From Falsiroseomonas sp046052145 (GTDB lineage: Bacteria; Pseudomonadota; Alphaproteobacteria; Acetobacterales; Acetobacteraceae), in contig JBJOMW010000001.1 of the NCBI GenBank assembly GCA_046052145.1, positions 186,001 to 250,000 on the forward strand: 64,000 nucleotides of DNA. The letters are read 5' to 3'. The notes under the pieces were generated by a model, which saw only the letters and a program-made list of their open reading frames with translations, had not been told where the DNA came from and made no database searches. Shown here in pieces: positions 1-8,234 of this stretch (position 1 is its first letter; each line of letters begins with the position of its first letter). A program made the position numbers and the translations under genes.

Positions 1-25
1 CAGCCAGGAGAAAGCCGCCGCTTGA
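1..25 (+). CDS. possible 3' end of an upstream gene (miaB position)
   Basis: A frame open from base 2 ends at a TGA at 23-25 and would encode a C-terminus ending SQEKAAA. This TGA overlaps the TTG start of phoH in a TTGA junction typical of coupled genes. In many Proteobacteria the gene before phoH is miaB, but eight codons cannot identify it. The product name is only a guess from gene order. Confidence 0.25.
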
Positions 26-1131
26 GCAGCACCGCCCCCGAAACCGCGCTCCGCGCGGGCACCCTAGCATTCCGCCCCGGCGACCCTCGCGCCCCGCGCC
101 CGGCCGCCGACCTTCCCGTCAGCCGGTCCGTCACGCTGAACTTCGACGACAACCAGCTGCTGCCCCTGCTCTATGGGGAGCATGACCGGAACCTGGCCCG
201 CATCGAGATGCGATTGGGGGTCAGGCTCAGCAGCCGGGGCAACCGGCTCACCATCACCGGCGCGCCGGAACGCACCGAAGTGGCGGAAGCGGCGCTGGCC
301 GATCTCTGGCGACGATTGCAGAAGGGCGAGAATGTGGGCTCCGCCGAGGTCGAGGCCGCGATGCGCATGGCCGAAGGCGTGGCCGAGGCCGATCCCCGCC
401 TGCCGCTGCAGGACATCCCGGCGATCCGCACCCGCAAGGGCGCGATCGCGCCCCGCAGCCCGGCCCAGGCCGCCTATATGGAAATGCTGGCCCGCAGCGA
501 GATGGTGTTCGGCATCGGCCCCGCCGGCACGGGCAAGACCTATCTGGCGGTCGCGCAGGGGGTGGCGCTGCTGCAGGCCGGCCGGGTGGACCGGATCGTG
601 CTGTCGCGCCCGGCGGTCGAGGCCGGGGAACGGCTCGGCTTCCTGCCCGGCGACATGAAGGAGAAGGTCGATCCCTATCTTCGCCCTCTCTACGACGCGC
701 TGCACGACATGATGCCGGCGGAGCAGGTGAAGCGCCGCATGGAAGCCGGCGAGATCGAGGTCGCCCCGCTCGCCTTCATGCGCGGCCGGACGCTCGCCCA
801 CTGCTACGCCATCCTGGACGAGGCGCAGAACACCACCCCCGCCCAGATGAAGATGTTCCTGACCCGCATGGGCGAGGGCAGCCGCATGGTCATCACCGGC
901 GACCCGACCCAGGTGGACCTGCCCCCGGGCCAGCGCTCCGGCCTGGTCGAGGCGCTGGAGATCCTGGCCGGGGTCGAGGGCATAGCAGTGGCGAGATTTG
1001 CAGAGCGGGATGTGGTAAGGCACCCGCTGGTTGGCCGTATCGTCACGGCCTATGGGCGCGCCGACGCCGCCGCCTCCCGCCGGGAGGGCCGCGGGCGCGC
1101 AGGCATGGAGAGGGATGGAACCGGGAAGTAG
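22..1131 (+). CDS. phoH: PhoH family ATPase
   Basis: PhoH-like cytoplasmic P-loop NTPase, in the family associated with RNA metabolism; the exact substrate is not established. The Walker A motif GPAGTGKT lies near residues 166-173 and the Walker B region YAILDEAQN near 262-270, both in the PhoH core, and 369 residues is a usual length. The chosen start is TTG at 22, preceded by AGGAG at 6-10 and overlapping a possible upstream stop codon. The frame stays open to the window edge, so a start further upstream cannot be excluded. It is first in a tight phoH-ybeY-corC operon, a conserved order in which lnt usually follows; here lnt lies about 6 kb away on the other strand. Confidence 0.93.
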   Translation: MSSTAPETALRAGTLAFRPGDPRAPRPAADLPVSRSVTLNFDDNQLLPLLYGEHDRNLARIEMRLGVRLSSRGNRLTITGAPERTEVAEAALADLWRRLQKGENVGSAEVEAAMRMAEGVAEADPRLPLQDIPAIRTRKGAIAPRSPAQAAYMEMLARSEMVFGIGPAGTGKTYLAVAQGVALLQAGRVDRIVLSRPAVEAGERLGFLPGDMKEKVDPYLRPLYDALHDMMPAEQVKRRMEAGEIEVAPLAFMRGRTLAHCYAILDEAQNTTPAQMKMFLTRMGEGSRMVITGDPTQVDLPPGQRSGLVEALEILAGVEGIAVARFAERDVVRHPLVGRIVTAYGRADAAASRREGRGRAGMERDGTGK

Positions 1132-1645
1132 TCGTCCCGGCCGCAAGACGGCCGGGATCCGAAAGGGGGGCGGGGAGATCACCGTCCTTCTGGCGTCGCC
1201 AGGATGGCGTGCGGCCGTGCCGCAGGCCGAGGCGCTCGCCCGTCGTGCCGCCATCGCCGCGCTGCAGGAAGCCGGCGCGACAGGGGCGGTCACCGTCCTT
1301 TTGGCCGATGATGCCGCTGTGAAGCGGCTGAACGGGCGCCATCGCGCCAAGGCCAAGCCCACCAATGTGTTGTCCTTTCCAGCGGACATGCCGGGGTATC
1401 TCGGCGATGTCGCGCTCGCGCTCGGCGTGGTGCGGCGGGAAGCGCGGCAGGCCGGGCGCAAGCCCGCCGACCACCTGGCGCATCTGGTCGCCCACGGCGC
1501 GCTGCACCTGGTTGGCCACGACCATCTGGAAGCCGGCGAGGCGCGGCGCATGGAACGCGCCGAGGCGCGCGTGATGCGCAAGCTCGGCCGCCCCAATCCC
1601 TGGAAGGAAGGCCGCGCCACCGCGCGCCTGCGGGGCGGGGCATGA
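1115..1645 (+). CDS. ybeY: endoribonuclease YbeY (rRNA maturation factor)
   Basis: Single-strand-specific metal-dependent endoribonuclease needed for 16S rRNA 3' end maturation and late ribosome quality control. The zinc site HGALHLVGHDH is at about residues 127-137 and matches the family motif H-x3-H-x5-H. A conserved TNVLSFP segment lies upstream of it. The ATG at 1115 follows GGAGAGGG directly and overlaps the end of phoH by 17 bases; an ATG at 1031 in the same frame would add 28 low-complexity residues and is less likely. The stop overlaps the corC start (ATGA), so the three genes are probably translationally coupled. Confidence 0.95.
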   Translation: MEPGSSRPGRKTAGIRKGGGEITVLLASPGWRAAVPQAEALARRAAIAALQEAGATGAVTVLLADDAAVKRLNGRHRAKAKPTNVLSFPADMPGYLGDVALALGVVRREARQAGRKPADHLAHLVAHGALHLVGHDHLEAGEARRMERAEARVMRKLGRPNPWKEGRATARLRGGA

Positions 1646-2559
1646 GCGGCAACGGCAACGGGCACCCGCGCAGCGGGCTGCTGTGGAAGATCCAGGGCCT
1701 GCTGAAGAAGCGGGAGGCCGAGAGCGTCCGCGACCGCGTCGAGGAATTGCTCGACGAACGCGGCCATCGCGCCGACGACCTGCGGCTCGACGTCTCCGCC
1801 AGCGGTCTCGACCCGCATGAGCGCATCCTGCTCGGCAATGTGCTGCGGCTGCGCGACAAGACCGCCTATGACGTGATGGTGCCGCGCGCCGATATCCTGG
1901 CGATGCCGGAAGACCTGACGCTCGACCAGGCGATCAAGCTGATCCAGCGCGAGGGCCATAGCCGCTTCCCAGTCTATCGCGGCAACCTCGATGACATTGT
2001 GGGCATGGTCCACATCAAGGATGTCTTCGCCGCCGTCGGGCGCGACCCGGCCTCCTTCTCGCTGAAGGGCATATTGCGCAAGCCGCTGCTGGTGGTGCCG
2101 CAGATTCCCGTGCTGGACCTGCTGCTGCAGATGCGCGCGCAGCGCATCCACATGGCACTCGTAGTGGACGAATATGGCGGCATCGACGGCCTCGTCACCA
2201 TCGAGGATCTGGTCGAGACCATCGTCGGCGACATCAGCGACGAGCATGACGAGGTGACCTCGCCCACCATCGTCGAACGCCCCGACGGCATGATCGAGAT
2301 GGATGCGCGCACCACCGTCGAAGCCTTCGAGCAGAAGATGGGCCCCATCCTGACCGAGGAAGAACGCGCCGCCGACATCGACACGGTGGGCGGGCTGGTC
2401 TTCACGCTGGCCGGCCGCGTGCCGGCGCGCGGCGAGCTGATCAGCCACGGCTCGGGCGTGGAGTTCCGCGTGCTGGAAGCCGACACCCGCCGCATCCGCC
2501 GGCTCCGCGTGCGACGCCCGGGCGCGGATGGCGAAACGCCGCGTCAGGCTGCGGAGTAG
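1642..2559 (+). CDS. CorC/TlyC-type CBS-domain protein
   Basis: Cytoplasmic member of the CorC/YbeX (hemolysin C-like) family, linked to magnesium/cobalt efflux and, in its ybeY-adjacent form, to ribosome biology. A CBS pair covers about residues 70-195, including the MVPRADILAMP entry segment, and a CorC_HlyC C-terminal domain covers about 205-290. There are no membrane segments, so this is the soluble regulator-like class rather than a transporter by itself. It starts inside the ybeY stop (ATGA) and ends the phoH-ybeY-corC operon. The family name is firm; the molecular role is known only from relatives. Confidence 0.9.
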   Translation: MSGNGNGHPRSGLLWKIQGLLKKREAESVRDRVEELLDERGHRADDLRLDVSASGLDPHERILLGNVLRLRDKTAYDVMVPRADILAMPEDLTLDQAIKLIQREGHSRFPVYRGNLDDIVGMVHIKDVFAAVGRDPASFSLKGILRKPLLVVPQIPVLDLLLQMRAQRIHMALVVDEYGGIDGLVTIEDLVETIVGDISDEHDEVTSPTIVERPDGMIEMDARTTVEAFEQKMGPILTEEERAADIDTVGGLVFTLAGRVPARGELISHGSGVEFRVLEADTRRIRRLRVRRPGADGETPRQAAE

Positions 2560-2574
2560 GCGGGGAGGGGCGCC

Positions 2575-3126
2575 CTACATCGCCGATGCGGCGAAGCCGG
2601 CCGCGCGCAAGGCGGCGCGGAGATCGGCGTCGCCCAAATCGCCCAAGTCGAGCAGCGCCAGATAGGGATCACCCGGGAGGCCGAGGGCGGCCGCGACGGC
2701 TGGCTCGGTCTTCTGGCCGCGGCGGCGGAGCTCCAACACGGCGCTGCGGAAGCACGGGCCACCGAGCGCCAGAAGCCGCCGCTCCACCGCGAAGTGACGC
2801 CAGCCCCGCTGGCGCTCCACGGGCGCGGCCTCGCCATAGACCTCGATCCGCCAGCCAGCCGCGTCGAAGGCGGCGACCACCGGCCGTGGCGGGTCCCGCC
2901 ACTGCGTCAAGGTGAAACCAGGCGCATCGCCGAACGCCACCCAGAGCGCGGCCGCGAAGGCGTGGGCATCGGGCGCGCTGCAGAGCACATCGATGTCGCT
3001 GCCCGGCATGTCGAGCCCGAGCGGCGGCGTGCCGGCCACGCGCGCATCGAAACCGGCGAGCCGCTCGAGCACGCGGCACGCCGCGAGTGCGCCTTCATAG
3101 GGACGCCGGTCCATATCAGCCGGCAC
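2575..3126 (-). CDS. DUF4269 nucleotidyltransferase-like protein
   Basis: Protein of about 183 residues with the DUF4269 signature: GSDIDVLC near residues 40-50 is the G-S-D-x-D motif of the polymerase-beta-like nucleotidyltransferase fold, and an LxxWRDPP segment and an ELRRRGQKTEPA helix follow. No substrate is known for the family. I chose a GTG start at 3126 because GAGGAA sits six bases upstream; an ATG at 3114 would also work. It runs convergent to the phoH operon with only 15 bases between the stops and has no obvious partner. Confidence 0.75.
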   Translation of the reverse strand: MPADMDRRPYEGALAACRVLERLAGFDARVAGTPPLGLDMPGSDIDVLCSAPDAHAFAAALWVAFGDAPGFTLTQWRDPPRPVVAAFDAAGWRIEVYGEAAPVERQRGWRHFAVERRLLALGGPCFRSAVLELRRRGQKTEPAVAAALGLPGDPYLALLDLGDLGDADLRAALRAAGFAASAM

Positions 3127-3189
3127 CGCGCTTTCCTCGCATAACCCCTGCCCCCTCACGACCGGCCAGGATGGGCCAGATGCGGCAGG

Positions 3190-3306
3190 CGCGCCGCCCC
3201 GCCGCGCACCATCGACGAAACCTGGCGCAAGGTTGGAAATCTCCTCGACGTCGTCAGCCCATCAGAGTGTGCCAACTACATCGCGAACTCAGGCTGCGCG
3301 TCCACA
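3190..3306 (+). pseudogene. fossil C-terminus of an IS630-type transposase
   Basis: The frame beginning at 3190 translates to a run containing RTIDETWRKVGNLLDVVSPS followed by ECANYIANSGCAST. This matches the characteristic end of IS630 transposases (aromatic W, then a D-x-x-SP-x-ECANY block and a final glycine turn). No catalytic DDE region precedes it and no start or stop codon frames it, so it is a remnant. The recognition is from memory of the family, not from a search. It sits in the gap between the DUF4269 gene and glf, next to the polysaccharide genes. Confidence 0.6.
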
Positions 3307-3321
3307 GGAAAGCAGGCTGCT

Positions 3322-4506
3322 CTATGCCTCCTGGCGAGAGGCGTGCGATGGCGGCACCACGCGCCCCGCCTGCACCCGGCCGTCGGCGCGCGGCACCTGC
3401 TTCTGGATGCGTTCGAAAGTCGCCAGCGCCTGACCAACCACCTGGTCCATGTTGTAGTAGCGATAGGTCGCGAGCCGGCCGACGAACCAGGTGTCGGGCT
3501 CCGCATCCGCCAGCGCCTCGTAGCGCTTGTAGAGCGCGGCGTTCTCGGGGCGGGGGATCGGGTAGTAGGGATCGCCCTCCGCGCTCGGGTATTCGTAGGT
3601 CACGCTCGTCTTCGGATGCGACTGCCCGGTCATCCACTTGTATTCGGACACGCGCGTGAAGGGCGTCGCCTCGGCCGGGTGATTCACTGTTCCCGTGGGC
3701 AGCGCCCATTCGCGGTCCAGCGTCTCGTGCCGAAAACGCAGGCTGCGATAGGGCAGCTTGCCGAAGCGACAGCCGAAATACTCATCCACCGGCCCGGTCC
3801 AGATCAGGCGGCGGAACGGGCTGTGCTGGCGCGCTTCCGCGAAGTCGATCCCCGTACGGATTGTGATGTTCGGATGGTCCAGCATGCGACCGAACATTGC
3901 GGTGTAGCCATCGCGCGGCATCGCCTGAAAGCGGTCGGCAAAATAGCGATCGTCGCGGTTCGTCCGCGTCGGCACGCGCGCGGTCACCGATTTGTCGAGT
4001 TCGCTCGGGTCAAGCGCCCATTGCTTGCGCGTGTAGCCGCGGAAGAACAGCTCATACAGCTCGCGCCCGACGGTGGTGACGACGACATCCTCGCTCGTGC
4101 GGATCTGCGCCACGGGCTCCGCACGCGCGGCCAGCCAGGCCTCCACCTCCGCCTCGGTCAGCGACAGGCCATAGAGCCGGTTGATGGTGTCGAGGTTGAT
4201 CGGGATCGGCACCTGCATCGCAGCACCGGTAACAGGGCTTATCACCTCCGCCAGCACGCGATGCTCATAGGGGCGCCAGGCGGTGAAGCGGGAGAGATAG
4301 GCGAAGACCTGCTCGCTATTGGTGTGGAAGATGTGCGGTCCGTAGCGGTGGATCAGCACGCCCGCCGCATCGGTGTGGTCGAAGGCGTTGCCGGCGATGT
4401 GATCGCGCCGATCCACCACCAGCACGCGGTCGCCACGCTCGGCGGCGAGACGTTCGGCCAGCACCGATCCCGCGAAACCGGCGCCGACAATCAGCCAATC
4501 AAACAT
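3322..4506 (-). CDS. glf: UDP-galactopyranose mutase
   Basis: Flavoenzyme converting UDP-galactopyranose to UDP-galactofuranose, the donor for galactofuranose in surface polysaccharide. The 394-residue protein starts with a dinucleotide-binding loop VGAGFAG (about residues 7-13). It carries the RYGPHIFHT segment, the WTGPVDEYFG region and a late FVGRLATYRYYNMDQ block, all hallmarks of bacterial UGM. The ATG at 4506 overlaps the end of the upstream glycosyltransferase by 8 bases. The cotranscribed glycosyltransferase is the obvious candidate to use or precede the UDP-Galf product. Confidence 0.95.
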   Translation of the reverse strand: MFDWLIVGAGFAGSVLAERLAAERGDRVLVVDRRDHIAGNAFDHTDAAGVLIHRYGPHIFHTNSEQVFAYLSRFTAWRPYEHRVLAEVISPVTGAAMQVPIPINLDTINRLYGLSLTEAEVEAWLAARAEPVAQIRTSEDVVVTTVGRELYELFFRGYTRKQWALDPSELDKSVTARVPTRTNRDDRYFADRFQAMPRDGYTAMFGRMLDHPNITIRTGIDFAEARQHSPFRRLIWTGPVDEYFGCRFGKLPYRSLRFRHETLDREWALPTGTVNHPAEATPFTRVSEYKWMTGQSHPKTSVTYEYPSAEGDPYYPIPRPENAALYKRYEALADAEPDTWFVGRLATYRYYNMDQVVGQALATFERIQKQVPRADGRVQAGRVVPPSHASRQEA

Positions 4507-5680
4507 GCGCGGCACCCGCCGCCACGCGCGCAACGCCAGCCTGCGCGGGCGCCATGGCGGCGCGCAGCAGCGCATCCATCCGCATCCAGGTCTGGTCCCA
4601 GGAATTCGCCGCCAGCCGCGCATCCACGCGCGCGAGCCAGGGGCCGCGCGGACGCTGCAGCAGCTCGTCCGCCTTGGCCGCCATCTCTGCCGCGTCCTGT
4701 GCGATCTCGACCAGGCCAGGGGTGCCGTAGTCGCGCACCACATCGGTCACCGCCGTCGAGACCACCGGCAGCCCGGCGGCCAGGAATTCCGGCGTCTTGG
4801 TGGGGCTGATGAAGCGCGTGCTCTCGTTCAGCGCGAAGGGCATGAAGCCGAGATCGAGATGCGCGAGATGCGCCGGCAGATCGCGATAGTCGCGGGGCCC
4901 GAGCCAATGGATATTCGCCGCCCGCGGCAGTGACGCCGGGTCGATCTTCGCCACCGGCCCGATCATGCAGAAGGACCAGTGCGGGCGCAGCGCGGCGAGG
5001 GCCGCGACCAGACCAAGGTCCATCCGCTCATCCACCACGCCGAAGAAGCCCATGCGCGGATGCGGCAGCGGCGCGAGTGCTGCGGGTTCCGGCAGGCCAT
5101 GCCGCGCCCGGCCGAAATGCCGCGCATCGATCGAGGATGGGAACAGGTGCACCGCCGGATGCCGGCCGCGCTTCGCCTCGTACAGGCTGCGCCCGCCGGT
5201 GAAGACGAGGTCCGCGCGCGCCAGCAGGCGGCGCTCCATCTCGACCATCGCCGGCGGTGCGCCACGAAACGCCGAAAGCTCGTCCATGCAGTCATAGACC
5301 ACCGCATCCGCTGGCAGCTGGCCGGCCACGGGCATGAACATCGGCGAGTAGAACCACAGCGCCAGCTTCCGCGCCGCGCGCGGAGCCAGCAGTGTGCCCA
5401 GCAGCGCGCGCTGCCTGGCGACCGACACCTCCGGCGACAGGCCGCGCGGCAGCACGGGGCGCACCACCAGCACGCCGGCGCGCTCGAACCGCTCGAGGCG
5501 CGGCGCGGCGCCGTCCTCCTCCTGCGGTTCCTCGAAGAAGACCACCTCGTAGTCCCGGGCTGCGCGCGTCATCAGGTGCTGGGGGCGCTGGAAGACGAAA
5601 TCCCAGCGCAGATGCGACAGGACCAGCAGCACTGGGCGCGTGTCGCGGCCCCGGTCTGGACAAGGCGGCGCCCCGTTCAT
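4499..5680 (-). CDS. GT-B glycosyltransferase paired with glf
   Basis: Glycosyltransferase of 393 residues with a Rossmann-type N-terminal half (LLVLSHLRWDFVFQRPQHL near residue 20) and a family-4-like C-terminal half containing SPTKTPEFLAAGLPVVST, the acidic/loop segment that binds the nucleotide sugar. No membrane segments. It overlaps glf by 8 bases, so the two are coupled; a galactofuranosyltransferase role is an inference from that pairing. Similar proteins are usually annotated only as glycosyltransferase. Acceptor and linkage cannot be read from the sequence. Confidence 0.82.
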   Translation of the reverse strand: MNGAPPCPDRGRDTRPVLLVLSHLRWDFVFQRPQHLMTRAARDYEVVFFEEPQEEDGAAPRLERFERAGVLVVRPVLPRGLSPEVSVARQRALLGTLLAPRAARKLALWFYSPMFMPVAGQLPADAVVYDCMDELSAFRGAPPAMVEMERRLLARADLVFTGGRSLYEAKRGRHPAVHLFPSSIDARHFGRARHGLPEPAALAPLPHPRMGFFGVVDERMDLGLVAALAALRPHWSFCMIGPVAKIDPASLPRAANIHWLGPRDYRDLPAHLAHLDLGFMPFALNESTRFISPTKTPEFLAAGLPVVSTAVTDVVRDYGTPGLVEIAQDAAEMAAKADELLQRPRGPWLARVDARLAANSWDQTWMRMDALLRAAMAPAQAGVARVAAGAAHV

Positions 5681-5989
5681 GCGTCTCTCCTCCGATCAGC
5701 TGGGGCGGCGAAGGGGCATGGCGCGACCTGCCGCGCGGCTTGCACAAGCCGCTGCCCGGGACCGCCTGGACGTCCTGGATACGGTGCCAACGCCGCATGA
5801 TGCGCGGCGGTTTCGGCTGCCGCGTCCGCTCCCCCAGACCGGCTCGGTGGCGGAGCGATGCCAGGGCGCATCGCATGAATTCGGCACCACGCGCCGCACC
5901 CTGGGCGCGGGCCCGCGTTCTGCCCCCGACCCCAGGCACCGCGCCGAGCAGTTGGCGTGCGGCGGGGCGCAACACGGAAGGAAACGCAG
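5681..5989. other. intergenic region upstream of KGG protein and glycosyltransferase
   Basis: A 309-bp gap between divergently oriented genes, so it should hold promoters for both. It is GC-rich, and the open frames crossing it have arginine/proline-rich translations typical of GC-driven artefacts. I see no clear -35/-10 pair, repeat or RNA gene. AAGGAAA at 5977-5983 is the ribosome-binding site of the KGG protein. Confidence 0.5.
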
Positions 5990-6229
5990 ATGACAGGACC
6001 CAGCAAAGGCCCCCCGGCCAACCCCGCCAAGGACCGCGAGAAGGCCTCACAGGCCGGCCACACCGGCGGCCAGCATCAGGGCAAGGAGACCACCCCGGCG
6101 AACCCCGCCCACACCCCCGAAAAGGCCGGCGAGGCCGGCCGCGCCGGCGGGCACGCCCAAGGCAAGGAGAATCCCGCCCACAACCCCGAGAAGCCAAGCG
6201 AGGCCGGGCGCAAGGGCGGCCAGAACTGA
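5990..6229 (+). CDS. KGG-repeat small stress protein
   Basis: Small hydrophilic protein of 79 residues made of three imperfect repeats of about 22 residues, each ending in a KGG-like box (QAGHTGGQHQGKE, EAGRAGGHAQGKE, EAGRKGGQN). This is the stress-induced KGG / Con-10-type repeat, found in small disordered proteins induced by starvation, osmotic or stationary-phase stress. The ATG at 5990 follows AAGGAAACGCAG. It is a single-gene unit closed by a textbook terminator at 6258-6286, so it is probably strongly and independently expressed. Biochemical function is unknown for the family. Confidence 0.85.
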   Translation: MTGPSKGPPANPAKDREKASQAGHTGGQHQGKETTPANPAHTPEKAGEAGRAGGHAQGKENPAHNPEKPSEAGRKGGQN

Positions 6230-6257
6230 CGCTTAATCTGCAGCAGCGAACACTGCG

Positions 6258-6286
6258 CCCCGGGCCGGAAGGCCCGGGGTTTTTTT
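6258..6286 (+). terminator. rho-independent terminator of the KGG gene
   Basis: A perfect 9-bp stem CCCCGGGCC / GGCCCGGGG at 6258-6266 and 6271-6279 with a GGAA tetraloop is followed directly by seven T residues (6280-6286). It ends the KGG transcript just before the convergent nth stop codon. Confidence 0.93.
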
Positions 6287-6290
6287 CACC

Positions 6291-6938
6291 TCACCGCGCC
6301 GGTGGCGCGAGCACCTTGTCGCGGTAGTTGCAGAGCGCAATGGCCGGGCAGCGCCAGCATTCCGGCGCGCGTGCCTTGCAGATGTAGCGCCCATGCAGGA
6401 TCAGCCAGTGGTGCGCATCCCGCAGCATCTCGGGCGGGCATTTGCGCACCAGCCCTTCTTCCACCGCGCGCGTCGTCTTGCCGGGTGCCAGGCCCGTACG
6501 GTTGCCCAGGCGGAAGATGTGCGTGTCCACCGCCATCGTCTCCTGCCCGAAGGCGATGTTGAGCACGACATTGGCGGTCTTGCGCCCGACGCCGGGCAGC
6601 GCCTCCAGCGCCTCACGCGTCGCGGGCACCTGGCCGCCATGCTGTTCGACCAGGATGCGCGCCAGCGCCGCGACGTTGCGCGCCTTGCCCTGCCACAGAC
6701 CGATGCGGCGGATGAAGGGACCGATCCCGGCTTCGCCGAGTGCGGCCATCGCAGCCGGTGTCGGCGCGGCGTCGAACAGGGCGGGGGTGCATTTATTCAC
6801 CGCCGCATCCGTGGTCTGGGCGGAGAGCGCGACCGCAACCAGCAGGGTGAAGGGGTCGTGGTAGAGCAGCTCCGTCTCCGGCGCCGGGTTGGCGACGGCC
6901 AGCGCGCGAAGGAAGGCGGCGGCCTTCTCGGCGTTCAT
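6291..6938 (-). CDS. nth: endonuclease III
   Basis: Bifunctional base-excision-repair DNA glycosylase/AP lyase for oxidised pyrimidines. The 215-residue protein has the helix-hairpin-helix LPGVGRKTANVVL with the catalytic lysine, the catalytic aspartate in VDTHIFRL, and a C-terminal 4Fe-4S cluster loop with exact C-x6-C-x2-C-x5-C spacing (CKARAPECWRCPAIALC). The start at 6938 (MNAEKAAAFL) matches the E. coli Nth N-terminus; an in-frame ATG at 7007 would add 23 residues. It converges on the KGG gene and diverges from the DUF2244 gene. Confidence 0.95.
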   Translation of the reverse strand: MNAEKAAAFLRALAVANPAPETELLYHDPFTLLVAVALSAQTTDAAVNKCTPALFDAAPTPAAMAALGEAGIGPFIRRIGLWQGKARNVAALARILVEQHGGQVPATREALEALPGVGRKTANVVLNIAFGQETMAVDTHIFRLGNRTGLAPGKTTRAVEEGLVRKCPPEMLRDAHHWLILHGRYICKARAPECWRCPAIALCNYRDKVLAPPAR

Positions 6939-7042
6939 GGCACGCGCGCGCCGCGGGGCGGTTGCGCTGCCGTGCAGCGGGGGCTTGGGTGACGTGGCGC
7001 GGGGCATGGCGTTTTGCCAGAGCTAACCCATACTGGTGGGCA

Positions 7043-7546
7043 ATGTCAGGGGCAGGCGAGACCATTCTGTTCGAGGCGGTGAGCAAGCCGCCGGCGGCCC
7101 TCTCGGCGCGGGGCATGCGCTGGTTGTGCGGGCTGGCCGCGCTGGCGGCCGCCGTGCCGGCGATCATCTTCACGCTGATGGGCGCCTGGCCGGTGCTGGG
7201 CTTCCTCGGCCTTGAAGTGGCGGTGGTGCTCGGGCTGGTCGCGGCGCATCGGCGCTGGAGCCGCGCCGCGGTCGAGAGCGTGCTGCTGACCGAGGGGCGG
7301 CTGGTGATCCGCCGCGCCGATGGCCGCGGCCGGCAGGAGAGCGCCGAGCTTGAGCCCTATTGGGCCCAGGTGACGCTGGAGGAGCGGCCGGGCGCCGTGC
7401 CCGTGCTGACCGCCAGCGCCCGTGGCAGGACCGCCGAGATCGGCCGCTTCCTGGCGGCGGAGGAGAAGCGGATGCTGGCCGATGCGCTGCAAGCGGCGCT
7501 GCGTCGCTACCGCAACCCGCGCTTCGACAACCCGCAGCTCCGATAG
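7043..7546 (+). CDS. DUF2244 inner-membrane protein
   Basis: Protein of 167 residues with two adjacent hydrophobic segments at about residues 28-48 and 52-70, followed by a hydrophilic domain ending in a helix with LAAEEKRMLADALQAAL. This is the DUF2244 layout: a membrane hairpin plus a PH-like cytoplasmic domain. The ATG at 7043 is preceded by GGTGGG; a longer reading from 6962 would run into the nth promoter region. DUF2244 genes lie next to nth or cytochrome oxidase genes in many alphaproteobacteria, but no function is established. Confidence 0.8.
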   Translation: MSGAGETILFEAVSKPPAALSARGMRWLCGLAALAAAVPAIIFTLMGAWPVLGFLGLEVAVVLGLVAAHRRWSRAAVESVLLTEGRLVIRRADGRGRQESAELEPYWAQVTLEERPGAVPVLTASARGRTAEIGRFLAAEEKRMLADALQAALRRYRNPRFDNPQLR

Positions 7547-7579
7547 GCGCGCGCAGGTCAGTTCAACAGGCCGTCGGAA

Positions 7580-8023
7580 TCACTCGATCGGGGCGACGCT
7601 CTTGATCAGGTCGAAGAAGCGCTTGCGCACCGCGGGGTCGGTGATCCGGTAATAGGCGCGCACCAGCTCCAGCGTCTCACGCCGGTGCAGGGTGTCGTCC
7701 TCGAAGCTCTCCGGGGTTTCCTGGAAGCCGTTGAAGCGGGCGCGCTTGTCCCCGCTCATCTCGGGCGGCATGTCGTCGAAGAAGAAGCCGATCGGCACAT
7801 CCAGCACGCGGGAGAGGTCGAACAGGCGGCTGGCGCCGATCCGGTTCACCCCACGCTCGTATTTCTGGACCTGCTGGAAGGTGAGGCCGAGCGCCTCCCC
7901 CAGCTTTTCCTGGCTCATGCCGAGCAGGGTGCGCCGCAGGCGCACACGAGCGCCGACATGCACGTCAATGGGGCTCGGCCGGTGCTCACGCTCCGCCCGC
8001 TCCACGACGTCGTCACTGGCCAT
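7580..8023 (-). CDS. XRE-family transcriptional regulator
   Basis: Cytoplasmic DNA-binding protein of 147 residues with a Cro/C1-type helix-turn-helix at about residues 22-80 (RLRRTLLGMSQEKLGEAL, then LTFQQVQKYERGVNRI) and an alpha-helical C-terminal tail ending RKRFFDLIKSVAP. Solitary regulators of this build are common in Rhodospirillales and Rhizobiales. The ATG at 8023 follows GGAGG by seven bases, which favours it over a GTG at 8029. Targets are not known. The upstream gap has two TTGACA hexamers on the gene's strand (8127-8132 and 8162-8167) but no convincing -10. Confidence 0.85.
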   Translation of the reverse strand: MASDDVVERAEREHRPSPIDVHVGARVRLRRTLLGMSQEKLGEALGLTFQQVQKYERGVNRIGASRLFDLSRVLDVPIGFFFDDMPPEMSGDKRARFNGFQETPESFEDDTLHRRETLELVRAYYRITDPAVRKRFFDLIKSVAPIE

Positions 8024-8234
8024 CCCCACGCCTCCGCATCCCCTGACAGCTTGCAGATGGGCGGGTGAGAGCCGGAACGGCCCGTCGCCGCACCGGTCGT
8101 TCCGTTCTTGGCAACGACCTTAGGTTGTCAATGACGCATGGCTAAGCGGCCGTTCAGGCTTTGTCAACGGAATTGAGAAATCTTCAGCTTTTATCCGCAA
8201 CCTCTGGGTGTAGCGCGCCCGTCGGACGAGACGG

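Noticed and set aside
64..2448. A 794-codon open frame antisense to phoH-ybeY-corC, and similar very long antisense frames (for example 28167-29762, 29447-31543, 35689-37788, 41281-44403)
   Set aside because: GC-rich coding DNA gives long stop-free antisense frames. The translations are Arg/His/Pro/Gly-rich without domains, while the opposite strand encodes recognisable proteins.
5640..5993. 117-codon plus-strand frame between the glycosyltransferase and the KGG gene
   Set aside because: Starts inside the glycosyltransferase gene, has no ribosome-binding site and no recognisable motif; low-complexity composition.
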